Shown: positions 23,347-32,590, counted from the stretch's first letter. The stretch is DNA of 64,000 nt from Anaerolineae bacterium (GCA_019912965.1 JAIOHM010000146.1:1-64000); one strand, 5' to 3'. Program-made: numbers and translations. The notes: a model not told the origin generated them from the sequence alone.

Positions 23347-24531
23347 ATGCTCGACACACTCGACCTCGCTGCCATTCAGGCTGATCTGACACGCCGGATC
23401 AGCCTTTTCCGACGTACCTCACGAATTTTCATCTATTCGATCTTGGGCTTAGCCATTTTTCATTTCTTTGTGAATGGTTTTTGGTGGGTTACGCCAGTTT
23501 TGGTACTGGTCTATTTTGCCGGACGCTATCTCTATTTTTTCATTACCGAGCAGCAGCGTTTGAAAGCTGTCCGCCAGATTGCGCGCAGTGTCTTGCCGCA
23601 GTTACCGCCAGCCTTGCCATCGTTGGGGTTGCCTTGGAACGCACTTGTTCTGATTGTGCTAACGGTTGCGGTGTATGAAATTCTAGGCCGGAATACGGAT
23701 CTCGGTGAGGATATTTTCACACAAATCCGCTTAATTGCCGCCGTTTTTCTGGCTGTAGGATTGCATACTACATGGGTGTATCTCTATCCCTTGCTCACAT
23801 TCCGTTGGTTGTTTCACGGCCCTTTCTGGCGTGCGGATTATGAAGGTGCGATGCGGCGCGCAAAGCAGCTCAAACGGTTGATGCCGTGGGACATGCGGAT
23901 AGAATCGGTACGCGGGAATTTTTTGCTGGGTGCTGGCCGGGATGCAGAAGCCGCGGGATTGTACTACTCCGTTTTGCCTTTCTTCCAGAATGATCGTTTT
24001 TCCCTCGGCGCGGCGCTGTGCAATTTAGGTTATGCCAATTTGCGTCAAGGGCGTGGAGATACAGCGTTTACCTATATTCAAGCTGCGGCTCAGATCATGC
24101 CCGAAAATCCCGATCTGCTGAACGGATTGGCCTTCTACTATCTCGACCAATCGGTGCATCTGGAACGTGGTCTGGAAATTATGGAATACATCATGAGCAC
24201 TCACCCGCGCCCGAAACATAATCGTTTTATGCAGCTCAATCAGTGGCGGGAATGGAAGGGCACCGAGGCGCGTTTGTTAGCCTTGCTCGGTAAAAATGCC
24301 CGCGCGGATGCTGCCGTTGATGAGATGTTCGGTGCGGCAGATCCAGCCTTTATCCCCGGCTTGGCAGATGCCAATCTCGATGCCGGATTTGTTCGCAAAA
24401 CACAGGGTGATCTGGCCGCTGCCCGTGAACATTTCCAGCGAGCTATTGATCTTGATCCAAATGGGTACAACGGGCGTGTGGCGACCACGGAATTGAACGC
24501 CTTAGATCACCAACCAGATTTGTCCGACTGA
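23347..24531 (+). CDS. Membrane-anchored TPR protein
   Basis: 394 residues. Four hydrophobic segments (about 25-45, 48-66, 95-115, 122-142) are followed by a cytoplasmic-looking TPR region (about 160-390) with ALCNLGYANLRQGRGDTAFT, PENPDLLNGLAFYYLD and RKTQGDLAAAREHFQRAIDL. ATG 23347 is preceded by AGGG. The function is not recognisable; TPR tails of this kind gather protein partners at the membrane. It follows the M15-like gene by 34 bases and may be cotranscribed. Confidence 0.72.
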   Translation: MLDTLDLAAIQADLTRRISLFRRTSRIFIYSILGLAIFHFFVNGFWWVTPVLVLVYFAGRYLYFFITEQQRLKAVRQIARSVLPQLPPALPSLGLPWNALVLIVLTVAVYEILGRNTDLGEDIFTQIRLIAAVFLAVGLHTTWVYLYPLLTFRWLFHGPFWRADYEGAMRRAKQLKRLMPWDMRIESVRGNFLLGAGRDAEAAGLYYSVLPFFQNDRFSLGAALCNLGYANLRQGRGDTAFTYIQAAAQIMPENPDLLNGLAFYYLDQSVHLERGLEIMEYIMSTHPRPKHNRFMQLNQWREWKGTEARLLALLGKNARADAAVDEMFGAADPAFIPGLADANLDAGFVRKTQGDLAAAREHFQRAIDLDPNGYNGRVATTELNALDHQPDLSD

Positions 24532-24629
24532 TCTTGTCTTTTGTCACGGTGCAGGGAAGTGACATTCGACACTTGCTACTTCTTCTCTTTGGGAAGTAAA
24601 TAGAGAAAAGGGTGATATGGAGGTGCGTC

Positions 24630-24932
24630 ATGCGCGTCAAGATCAACCGGAACGTTTGCCCGGCACATTTGGCTTTCTGTGAGCGATGTTTAGGGCAATT
24701 TCTGAAGTATCCAATGGGCTATGAACGGCGCTGCTTTGAGGAGTTAGAAGACGACGGCCAGGAAACCTTGACCATCGAACTCCACAGCGGCGACCACGAT
24801 GTAGTGCTGACTCTCGATCAGACTCAGCGGAATTTACTGGCGGGCGAGGGTTGGGCACAGTTTGTCAACTTCGATGTGCCAATGTATCGCAACGACGTTG
24901 AACGGAAGCACAGTGCTTTGGTCACAGCGTAA
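24630..24932 (+). CDS. Small Cys-containing protein of unknown function
   Basis: 100 residues from ATG 24630 (perfect GGAGG 6 bases upstream). NVCPAHLAFCERCLGQF near the N-terminus supplies CxxHxxxCxxC, a likely zinc knuckle; a further Cys lies near 36. The rest is acidic. It is followed by a strong terminator, so it forms a single-gene unit. Confidence 0.6.
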   Translation: MRVKINRNVCPAHLAFCERCLGQFLKYPMGYERRCFEELEDDGQETLTIELHSGDHDVVLTLDQTQRNLLAGEGWAQFVNFDVPMYRNDVERKHSALVTA

Positions 24933-24940
24933 GTGACGGT

Positions 24941-24968
24941 GGGCGGGGGTGTGTACCCGCCCTTTTTA
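24941..24968 (+). terminator. Strong intrinsic terminator
   Basis: GGGCGGG (24941-24947) pairs CCCGCCC (24956-24962), then TTTTT. It ends the small Cys-protein transcript. Confidence 0.8.
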
Positions 24969-25007
24969 TTTACAAGCACAAACCTGTCATTTCGCAGCGG
25001 TTCACTT

Positions 25008-26114
25008 TCACCGTGCGAGGATTTGTTCGGCTGTTTGCCGCCCGATGTTGGTAAGCTGCAAATGCCCATTCTGCCGTTCGATCAAGCCCTGCTGATCGGC
25101 GCGGCGCACGGTGGTCTGCGCGAAATCGGCTTTCCAGTTGAGTTCACCGGTCAGGTGATTCAGGCTATTTTCCAGTTGTTCGCGGGCTGAACCTTCGTGA
25201 CGGCTCAGATGCACCAGCAGCATTTCGACCGCGAACCGCTGACGACGGCGAATGCGCTCCAGACGTTTTGCCAGCAAACCGCGTTCCGGCGCGAAGATCA
25301 ACGCTGCTAGGAAGAACACCCCCGTCATAGTCGCCATCGCCCCGGCGATATTCACGTTACCAATCCAACTGGCAACCCAGTAGCCGGAAAGCGCCGCCCC
25401 CACGCCGATGACCACACTCAGAATCAGCATACGGCTGAGTCGATCCGTCAGCAGATAAGCCGTCGCAGGCGGGGCAATCATCAGCGCCACCACCAAAATC
25501 GCGCCGACATGATCGAACGCGCCGACGACTGTAACCGAAACGGTGGTCATCAATCCATAGTGGATGACCGCAGGCGCGAAGCCCAATGCCGCCGCTAACC
25601 CTGCATCGAAGGTCGCCAGTTTGAGTTCTTTGTAAAACACGGCGATCAGCACGACATTGAGCAGCAGCACCGCGCCCATGACCCAAATCCCTTTAGGGAG
25701 ATCGAGTCCCAACACGGTTGAACGGTTGAAGGGCGCGAAGGCCAATTCGCCCAGCAGCACCGCGTCGGTATCAATATGCACACCGCTGAAATCCCGGCTA
25801 ATCATGATGACCGCGATGCTGAACAACGCCGGGAACACCAAACCAATCGCCGCATCTGCCTTGACCAACCGCGTCCGTAACAGCACTTCGGAAAGGGATA
25901 CCGTAAGCACGCCGGAAAGCACCGCGCCAATGAACAGAAGCGGGCTATCCAGATCACCGACGATGGCGAAACTGATAATAATGCCGAACAAAACCGTGTG
26001 GCTGATGGCATCGCTCACCAGCGACATCCGCCGCAGGACGAGGAACACCCCCGGTAAAGCACAGGCCGCCGCTACCAATGCGGCTACCAGTTGAATTTCC
26101 AATTGATAGGACAT
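25008..26114 (-). CDS. Metal ABC transporter permease with C-terminal winged helix
   Basis: 368 residues. Residues 1-280 are a ZnuB/MntB/TroC-type class III permease with about eight to nine helices (start LEIQLVAALVAAACALPGVF; SDAISHTVLFGIIISFAIVG is the family's cytoplasmic H/D loop; GAILVVALMIAPPATAYLLT follows). Residues about 290-368 form a soluble helical domain ending TTVRRADQQGLIERQNGHLQ and LTNIGRQTAEQIL, which reads as a winged helix like the DtxR N-terminal half. The fusion could let the permease sense metal or DNA, or may only serve for regulation of assembly. Last gene of the operon, 59 bases after the M20 gene. Confidence 0.85.
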   Translation of the reverse strand: MSYQLEIQLVAALVAAACALPGVFLVLRRMSLVSDAISHTVLFGIIISFAIVGDLDSPLLFIGAVLSGVLTVSLSEVLLRTRLVKADAAIGLVFPALFSIAVIMISRDFSGVHIDTDAVLLGELAFAPFNRSTVLGLDLPKGIWVMGAVLLLNVVLIAVFYKELKLATFDAGLAAALGFAPAVIHYGLMTTVSVTVVGAFDHVGAILVVALMIAPPATAYLLTDRLSRMLILSVVIGVGAALSGYWVASWIGNVNIAGAMATMTGVFFLAALIFAPERGLLAKRLERIRRRQRFAVEMLLVHLSRHEGSAREQLENSLNHLTGELNWKADFAQTTVRRADQQGLIERQNGHLQLTNIGRQTAEQILAR

Positions 26115-26147
26115 GATTCATTCTTTCTCGTATCACACTCGCTTAAA

Positions 26148-26188
26148 GTCCCTCCTCGTTTACGGGGAAGGATTTAGGGTGGGGTAAT
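26148..26188 (-). repeat. Dispersed CCCTC...GGGG repeat within the metal operon
   Basis: CCCTCCTCGTTTACGGGGAAG followed by GATTTAGGGTGGGGTAA is a copy of the element at 13521. Its left part provides the last codons (Thr-Pro-Pro) and TAA stop of the M20 gene on the minus strand. Confidence 0.6.
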
Positions 26189-27343
26189 GCTTAACCAATT
26201 CACCGCTGCTTCAGCGATCACAGCCGCGCAGCGAAACACTTCATCCAGATTCACATACTCAACCGCCGCGTGTGCGCCTTCGCCACCCGGCCCTAAAATC
26301 ACCGTCGGAATGCCTGCCCGCCCTAAAATCGCCGAGTCCAGCCACGCATACATGCCCATCGTCACCGGCTCACCACCTGTGACGGTTTGATAGGCCGTCC
26401 GCAGCGTTTGTACAATCGGCGCATCGGGCGCGATTTCGTAACCGGGGCGTTCAAAATCCAGCTTGATGGTCGCCTGAAAACGCGGGTCGCTGGTTCGCAG
26501 GCGTATAATCGCCGCTTCCCATAAACCCATTACATCCGCTGGGGTTTCATCCGGCAGCAAACGATGTTCGACTTGCAAGGTGCAAGCGTCGGGATAGGTG
26601 CTGAGGCCGAGACCACCTTTAATCAGGCTGGCATGAGCAGAAGGCCGCCCCAATAAAGGATGCTGCCGCGCCGGGAACACTTCGGTTTCCAGCCGTTCGA
26701 GTTCTTTCAACAACCGCCCCATATGCAGCACCGCATCGACGCCCACTTCATATAGGCTGCCATGCGCGGCGCGTCCTAAGGTGGTCAGCGTCATCCAAGC
26801 GAAGCCTTTATGCGCGATGCACAGTTGTGCGTCAGTCGGCTCGGTCAGGATAGCGGCATCGGCTTTGATTTCCCGCACCAGTGCATCTGTGCCGATGCTC
26901 AAATATTCTTCATCGACCACGAAGCCCAACCACAAATCACCCGCAGGTTGAAAACCGTCCGCTTTCAATGCCGCGACTGCGCCGAGGATAGACGCCAATC
27001 CGCCTTTCATATCCAGCGAACCACGCCCATATAAGCATCCATCTTCAATCCGCGCATCGAACGGATCATCCAGCATATTTTCCACGCCAACCACATCGGT
27101 GTGTCCGGTGAGCAGCAGGCTTTTACCACCACCACTACCCGGCCAACGGGCGATCACATTGGGGCGTCCCGGTTCAACTTCCTGTAAACGGGTTTCCAAG
27201 CCGAGCGATTGACAGGTTTTGACGAGCCAATCCGCCATTTTACTTTCGCCTGTGCCACCTTCGACCAAACCGGGATTCACCGAGTCGATTTTCACCATCT
27301 GGCGTAGATAATCAGTCGTTAATTGAGTGTCAATGTTGAGCAT
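26174..27343 (-). CDS. M20-family metallopeptidase (ArgE/DapE-type)
   Basis: 389 residues. LLLTGHTDVVGVENM (first metal His and Asp), LYGRGSLDMKGGLASILG (second Asp), VDEEYLSIGT (catalytic and metal Glu pair) and AILTEPTDAQLCIAHKG are in family order, and the lid domain has the Gly/His HGSLYEVGVDAV. Two zinc or cobalt ions are expected. It is placed between two ABC permease genes, 3 bases after the first. Its peptide substrate is unknown; a metal-chelating peptide link is only speculation. The C-terminus is encoded by a dispersed repeat. Confidence 0.87.
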   Translation of the reverse strand: MLNIDTQLTTDYLRQMVKIDSVNPGLVEGGTGESKMADWLVKTCQSLGLETRLQEVEPGRPNVIARWPGSGGGKSLLLTGHTDVVGVENMLDDPFDARIEDGCLYGRGSLDMKGGLASILGAVAALKADGFQPAGDLWLGFVVDEEYLSIGTDALVREIKADAAILTEPTDAQLCIAHKGFAWMTLTTLGRAAHGSLYEVGVDAVLHMGRLLKELERLETEVFPARQHPLLGRPSAHASLIKGGLGLSTYPDACTLQVEHRLLPDETPADVMGLWEAAIIRLRTSDPRFQATIKLDFERPGYEIAPDAPIVQTLRTAYQTVTGGEPVTMGMYAWLDSAILGRAGIPTVILGPGGEGAHAAVEYVNLDEVFRCAAVIAEAAVNWLSITPP

Positions 27344-27346
27344 GAT

Positions 27347-28510
27347 TTATGCCGTCGCCATTCCCGGTTCACCCGTTCCTGTGCCTTCAACGCGGGCATT
27401 CCGCAGCATCGCTTGCACCTGTTCCACTCCGGCGGGCGTCAATGCCCATGCGCCGGAAACTTCGCGCACCAAGCCCTCGTTCGCCAGCTTGCGTAACACA
27501 TAAGTGACATTGCTCTCCGGCAGCGCGGCGCGTATCGTTCCCAATGCGTGAGGATGCAGCGGGTCGCCATGATGCACAGCCATGTCGTACAAGGTTTCCA
27601 GCACGGCAGTAGCGCGCAGTTGACGGCGGTTGCGGCGGGCACGGATGCGTTCCCAGATGACTCCGCGATTGGGCGCGAACAACAGCGAACCCAATGTCAA
27701 AACGCTGATTGCCAGCACGATCACCGGGCCAGTCGGCAAGCCGCGTTCGAGGCTGCTGATGAGTGCGCCAGATACCCCGGCCAGCGCCCCGAATACACCG
27801 GATACCACCACCATCACGCCCAAACGATCTGTCCATTGGCGGGCGGCTACTCCCGGCGCGACGATCATGGCGCTCATCAATACTACGCCGACGGTTTCTA
27901 GGCCGATCACCACCGCCACCACAATCAGCGTCGTCAGCACAATATCCAGCAAACGCACGTTGTAACCGATAGTCGCGGCATATTCGCGGTCGAAAACCAG
28001 CAGCTTGAATTCTTTCCAGAACAGCATCACCAGCGCCAACACCACCAGTCCGAGGACGGCCATCAGCACAACCTCATCCTGCACCAGCGCAGCGGCACGA
28101 CCGAAAATAAACTTATCCAGGCCAGATTGGTTGGCGTTACCCTGTCGCTGTACCCATGACAGTAGCGCTACGCCCAAGCCGAAGAACACCGCCAGCACAA
28201 TGCCCATCGCGCTGTCTTCCTTGATGCGAGTCTGCGTCGTGATGGTCATCATTAGCAATGTGCCGAGCCAACCCGCCACCGCCGCACCGATCATCAAGGG
28301 CAGTGGGGCTTTGACGCCGATTAAGATGAACGCAATTACGACACCGGGCAGCGCCGCATGGCTCATCACATCACCCATCAGGCTTTGCTTTCGCAGCACC
28401 GCATAGGCGCTCAATACACCGCTCACCAAGCCAATCACCGCTGCGCCCAATGCCACCGTGCGAATGGTATAGTCCGTGAAAATGAGATTCAGGAGTTCAG
28501 AGATATTCAT
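27347..28510 (-). CDS. Metal ABC transporter permease with C-terminal winged helix
   Basis: 387 residues. Class III metal permease in the first 285: AYAVLRKQSLMGDVMSHAAL is the family's conserved loop, VLMSAMIVAPGVAARQWTDR the second. Residues about 300-375 (LETLYDMAVHHGDPLHPHAL; YVLRKLANEGLVREVSGAWA; LTPAGVEQVQAM) form a winged-helix-like domain with the strand-turn wing LVREVSGAWALT. This is the partner of the permease at 25008; the two probably make a heterodimer. It begins five bases after the ATPase gene. Confidence 0.85.
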   Translation of the reverse strand: MNISELLNLIFTDYTIRTVALGAAVIGLVSGVLSAYAVLRKQSLMGDVMSHAALPGVVIAFILIGVKAPLPLMIGAAVAGWLGTLLMMTITTQTRIKEDSAMGIVLAVFFGLGVALLSWVQRQGNANQSGLDKFIFGRAAALVQDEVVLMAVLGLVVLALVMLFWKEFKLLVFDREYAATIGYNVRLLDIVLTTLIVVAVVIGLETVGVVLMSAMIVAPGVAARQWTDRLGVMVVVSGVFGALAGVSGALISSLERGLPTGPVIVLAISVLTLGSLLFAPNRGVIWERIRARRNRRQLRATAVLETLYDMAVHHGDPLHPHALGTIRAALPESNVTYVLRKLANEGLVREVSGAWALTPAGVEQVQAMLRNARVEGTGTGEPGMATA

Positions 28511-28515
28511 AGTGG

Positions 28516-29268
<753 letters not shown>

Positions 29269-29291
29269 AGCTCGTGATTCCTTGTTCTCGC

Positions 29292-29319
29292 GTAGGGGCG
29301 TAACATGTTACGCCCCTAC
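29292..29319. repeat. Perfect 28-base dispersed palindrome
   Basis: GTAGGGGCGTAACA and its exact reverse complement; an identical copy stands at 49896-49923. It lies between the binding-protein and ATPase genes of the metal operon, where a hairpin may protect the upstream mRNA and give more binding protein than ATPase. Confidence 0.9.
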
Positions 29320-29355
29320 CATGATTTGCGTAGATGATTCTTGAGGGATGATTTC

Positions 29356-30300
29356 TTACTCGGCTGGTAAACCCAGCAGCGCGCTGACAATCGTATCGAC
29401 GTTATGCCGGATCATGCCGCTGTAGGTGCCTTCCGGCGTGCCGGAATTGCCCATCGCATCCGAGAACAGCGATCCGCCGATCGCGACGGTTCGCCCCTGC
29501 GCTTCTACCCCAGCGACGATGGCTTCCACAATATCTGGTGGGACGCTGCTTTCCACGAAAATCGCCGGAACCTGGCGGTCAACAATCACCTGTATGGTGC
29601 GGCGGATGTCTTCAACACCAGCTTCAGCGGCGGTGGTGATGCCCTGCGGCGCAAATACATCAATACCATAGGCCGCGCCGAAGTAATGGAAAGCATCGTG
29701 CGCCGTCACCAGCACCCGTTGTTCAGCAGGCACGCGGTTGATCTGATCCTGCGCGTATTTATCCAGTTCGGCTAACTGCGCTTGATAAGCCTCGGCGTTG
29801 GCGGTGTAGGTGGCGGCGTTCGGCGGGTCAAACTTACCTAGTTCTTCCGTGATTTTTTCCGTCACCAGTGCCCACAATTCGACATCCATCCAGATATGTG
29901 GGTCGGGGAATTCGCTGCCAGCCGCGCTCAGGACGCGATCTTCCGGCACGGCTTCACCGACTGCAATCACGGGTCTGCTCTTGCCGATTTGCTCGAAAAT
30001 ATCAGTCATCCGGGCTTCGAGGTGCAGACCACCATAGAAAATGATTTGTGCGTTGGTCAGGGTAGCGACATCATTTTCAGTCGCGGTGTATAGATGGGGA
30101 TCAACACCCGGTCCCATCAATTGGGTCACGTTCACCCATTCGCCGCCCACATTTTTGACCACATCCGCGATCATACCAATGGTCGTGACCACGTTAATCG
30201 CGTTAGTAGATTCAGTCTGTGGTGCGGAGGCAGCAGGCGAACAGGCCACCAGCGCAGCGATCAACATACTCAACAGCAGGGGAATAATGCGTAAACGCAT
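29356..30300 (-). CDS. Metal ABC transporter substrate-binding lipoprotein
   Basis: 314 residues from ATG 30300 (GGAGA upstream). Signal LRIIPLLLSMLIAALVACS has a lipobox LVAC, so the protein is a lipoprotein. Cluster A-I fold with metal-binding residues: the first in DPHLYTATENDVA (His), another in PDPHIWMDVELWA (His), the third in HDAFHYFGAAYGID, and the last near VESSVPPDI. It lacks the long His-rich loop of ZnuA, so manganese or iron is as likely as zinc. First gene of the operon, under a DtxR-type operator. Confidence 0.9.
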   Translation of the reverse strand: MRLRIIPLLLSMLIAALVACSPAASAPQTESTNAINVVTTIGMIADVVKNVGGEWVNVTQLMGPGVDPHLYTATENDVATLTNAQIIFYGGLHLEARMTDIFEQIGKSRPVIAVGEAVPEDRVLSAAGSEFPDPHIWMDVELWALVTEKITEELGKFDPPNAATYTANAEAYQAQLAELDKYAQDQINRVPAEQRVLVTAHDAFHYFGAAYGIDVFAPQGITTAAEAGVEDIRRTIQVIVDRQVPAIFVESSVPPDIVEAIVAGVEAQGRTVAIGGSLFSDAMGNSGTPEGTYSGMIRHNVDTIVSALLGLPAE

Positions 30301-30364
30301 GATGCAGCTTTCTCCTCGTGGATGATTGCGCCATAAGTTGATATTTAGCGCAGTCAACTCATAA

Positions 30365-30382
30365 ATTTAGACATGTCTAAAT
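30365..30382. promoter_or_regulatory. DtxR/MntR-type operator palindrome
   Basis: ATTTAGACA and its exact complement TGTCTAAAT form a perfect 18-bp palindrome that overlaps the end of the -10 and the transcription start. TTTAG...CTAAA is typical of DtxR-family sites. A metal-bound repressor here would shut the uptake operon when metal is plentiful. No separate DtxR gene is in the window. Confidence 0.72.
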
Positions 30383-30409
30383 ATTAGAGAAAACATCATG
30401 ATTTGTCAA
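30381..30409 (-). promoter_or_regulatory. Promoter of the metal ABC operon
   Basis: On the minus strand: TTGACA (30409-30404), 17-base spacer, TAATAT (30386-30381). A near-consensus sigma-70 promoter, start near 30374, inside the operator. Confidence 0.8.
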
Positions 30410-30478
30410 GAGGAATTGGCACTATCTATATGCAGGAAAGTAGAGGAATTGTGAATTCAGGGTAAATCGTCACTTTCC

Positions 30479-30820
30479 TTACGATGCTCTCAGCACATCC
30501 CCAATTGGTTCTGGCAGATATGTTTCTCCGAATTCGCGCATCGCCTCGATGATCGCATGAAGCGCCTGACCTTTTTCCGTCAAGGTATATTCCACGCGCG
30601 GCGGGATTTCGGCGAAGGCTTCGCGCGTGAGGATGTCGGCTGCTTCTAGGGTCTTCAACCGTTGGGAAAGGGTCTTGGGGCTGACGCCTTGCAATGATTC
30701 CTGAAGTTGACCAAAGCGTTTCGAACCGCCGATCAAATCGCGCACGATCAAAATAGTGTAGGTATCCCCAACCAATTCGGCAGTGCGGGCAATCGGACAC
30801 GACTGATGAACATGATTCAT
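30479..30820 (-). CDS. HxlR-family transcriptional regulator
   Basis: 113 residues from ATG 30820. SCPIARTAELVGDTYTILIV contains the single N-terminal Cys typical of redox-sensing HxlR members, followed by RFGQLQESLQGVSPKTLSQR and LKTLEAADILTRE (winged helix) and YTLTEKGQALHAIIEAMREF (wing and last helix). Members such as YodB, CatR and HypR sense quinones or aldehydes through this Cys and control divergent detoxification genes. The divergent VOC dioxygenase at 31000 and the inverted repeat at 30920-30942 fit that pattern. Confidence 0.87.
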   Translation of the reverse strand: MNHVHQSCPIARTAELVGDTYTILIVRDLIGGSKRFGQLQESLQGVSPKTLSQRLKTLEAADILTREAFAEIPPRVEYTLTEKGQALHAIIEAMREFGETYLPEPIGDVLRAS

Positions 30821-30884
30821 AGCGGGACTTCCATGTCTAGGAATATATGACCTCATTGTAGCACTGATGGCTTACCCAGCGCAC

Positions 30885-30914
30885 TTGACATTTGTCACCT
30901 GTTGATTCTATTAT
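30885..30914 (+). promoter_or_regulatory. Promoter of the VOC dioxygenase gene
   Basis: TTGACA (30885-30890), 18-base spacer, TATTAT (30909-30914). Transcription would start near 30921, within the HxlR operator. Confidence 0.7.
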
Positions 30915-30919
30915 GCCTG

Positions 30920-30942
30920 ATTACTTCCAAAAAGGAAGTAAT
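30920..30942. promoter_or_regulatory. HxlR-type operator
   Basis: Perfect inverted repeat: ATTACTTCC (30920-30928), AAAAA spacer, GGAAGTAAT (30934-30942). It contains the TACTT/AAGTA half-sites common to the HxlR family and covers the start point of the divergent dioxygenase gene, consistent with repression. Confidence 0.72.
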
Positions 30943-30999
30943 GAAATCGGGCATGATCCCATCTAATCCACATAACCCAAAAATTCAGGACACTCTGCT

Positions 31000-31893
31000 A
31001 TGATGAATCCACAACCGAAAACAACGGAATTGAATACCATGAGTCCACGCTTGCCCACCAATACCCATATCGGCAGCGCACACCTCTATACCGCTGATCT
31101 CAGCCGTTCGCTGAAATTTTATGGCGATACGCTCGGCTTCCGCGAAATTGACCGGAACGATGAACAGATCACGCTCTCGGCGGATGGCACAACGCCTCAC
31201 ATCCTGCTGACCGAACGTCCCGGCGCGCGCCCCAAACCCCGCCGCACAACAGGCTTGTATCATGTGGCTATCCGTTATGCTGACCGCAACCAGCTTGCCC
31301 GCGCCTTTCGCCGCGTCATTATGAATCGCTATCCGTTGGGTGGCGCATCCGATCACGGTGTTAGCGAAGCCCTGTATTTGGATGACCCCGATGGCAACGG
31401 CTTGGAAATGTACACCGACCGTTCGCGCGATCATTGGCCGATGATCGGTGATCGGGTGGATATGGTGACACAGCCGCTTGATCTGGAAGACCTGCTGCGC
31501 GCGGCAGATGACAGCGATTGGATGGGCCCACATCCCGGCACGGATATTGGGCATGTGCATTTACATGTCTCTGATCTGAACCGCGCCAAACATTTTTATG
31601 TCGATCTGATCGGCCTCGATCTGATGCAGGATATGAGTGCTTACGGGGCGTTGTTCGTGGCGGCAGGCGGTTATCATCATCATCTGGGGCTGAACACATG
31701 GGCGGGCAGTGCGCCGCAGCCGCCGGGAACGCTTGGACTGCGCGTTTTTGAACTGGTCATCCCGGAAGTCGCCGCATGGGAAGCCGTTCAGGAACGTTTA
31801 CAAACAGCCGGTATTGCCGTAGAACGAATCGGGGACACACGCGCCCGCGTTCATGACTACGACAATAATGCTCTCGAACTTGTCACCCCTTAA
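31000..31893 (+). CDS. VOC-family protein, catechol 2,3-dioxygenase-like
   Basis: 297 residues in two halves, each built of glyoxalase/VOC modules. First half IGSAHLYTADLSRSLKFYGD and GLYHVAIRYADRNQ; DDPDGNGLEMYTDR carries the Glu ligand. Second half DIGHVHLHVSDLNRAKHFYV, HHHLGLNTWAG and YDNNALELVTP. His of GHVHLHV, His of HHLGLNTW and Glu of ALELV are the 2-His-1-Glu iron site of extradiol dioxygenases such as Bacillus CatE. That supports quinone/catechol detoxification under the divergent HxlR. An internal ATG at 31039 is possible, but the first ATG is kept. Confidence 0.85.
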   Translation: MMNPQPKTTELNTMSPRLPTNTHIGSAHLYTADLSRSLKFYGDTLGFREIDRNDEQITLSADGTTPHILLTERPGARPKPRRTTGLYHVAIRYADRNQLARAFRRVIMNRYPLGGASDHGVSEALYLDDPDGNGLEMYTDRSRDHWPMIGDRVDMVTQPLDLEDLLRAADDSDWMGPHPGTDIGHVHLHVSDLNRAKHFYVDLIGLDLMQDMSAYGALFVAAGGYHHHLGLNTWAGSAPQPPGTLGLRVFELVIPEVAAWEAVQERLQTAGIAVERIGDTRARVHDYDNNALELVTP

Positions 31894-31927
31894 ATCAAAC
31901 GGGCAGTTTCCCATCGACCGTAAAGAA

Positions 31928-31952
31928 GGGGAGAGGGTTTCAAACTCTCCCC
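31928..31952. terminator. Hairpin between convergent genes
   Basis: GGGGAGAG (31928-31935) pairs CTCTCCCC (31945-31952). No T-run on either side; plausible bidirectional stop between the dioxygenase and pncC. Confidence 0.5.
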
Positions 31953-31964
31953 AACGATTGAATA

Positions 31965-32450
31965 TCATTTCCCAACCAACACATCGTACAGCAGTCGCAA
32001 TGCTGCTTCCGCACTGGCCGTTTTGTTCCCCTCGCGGTCGCTGTTCCAAATGTGCCGCCGTACCACCAGCAGATTGTTTGGGCCTGCCAGCCCAACATAA
32101 GTCAGCCCAACTGGTTTTTCCGCTGTGCCGCCCCCCGGCCCGGCAATCCCGGTAACGCTCACTGCTACATCGACATTTAGCAGCGTTCGCGCTCCGGTTG
32201 CCATTTCCGCTGCGACAGCTTCACTTACTGCTCCATAGGCGATCAGTGTTCCCTGCCGAACCCGCAGCAGTGATTGTTTAACTGCATTGGAATAGGCTAC
32301 CACCCCGCCCAGAACATAAGCTGAACTACCCGCTACATTAGTTAGCAGGTGCATGATCAGACCACCTGTACACGACTCAGCAGTGCCCACTGTCCATCCT
32401 CTAGCACGCAGCAGGTCGCCTATTTTGGCTTCGAGACGTTCATCATTCAT
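31965..32450 (-). CDS. pncC: Nicotinamide-nucleotide amidohydrolase (PncC/CinA C-terminal type)
   Basis: 161 residues. GWTVGTAESCTGGLIMHLLT carries the catalytic Ser/Cys region (AESCTGG), GGVVAYSNAVKQSLL and AVSVTGIAGPGGGTAEKPVG complete the family signature. It turns NMN into nicotinate mononucleotide, recycling NAD by-products. Single-domain form, without the CinA N-terminal half. GGGGGAAG precedes the ATG. Confidence 0.9.
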   Translation of the reverse strand: MNDERLEAKIGDLLRARGWTVGTAESCTGGLIMHLLTNVAGSSAYVLGGVVAYSNAVKQSLLRVRQGTLIAYGAVSEAVAAEMATGARTLLNVDVAVSVTGIAGPGGGTAEKPVGLTYVGLAGPNNLLVVRRHIWNSDREGNKTASAEAALRLLYDVLVGK

Positions 32451-32590
32451 GGCTTCCCCCCATCGACAGTACCGTTATCCTAGCGAAACACGCCAGATTT
32501 GCCATAAATTGCATAGGCGTCTAAAGCAACTAGGGGTATACTGTGGGATAACAATGCCCGCATGTTGGATAACGAGGGATATTTGAATCA

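Noticed and set aside
30426-30800. Alternative minus-strand frame over the HxlR gene
   Set aside because: The frame at 30479-30820 carries the HxlR motifs; the other is a shadow.
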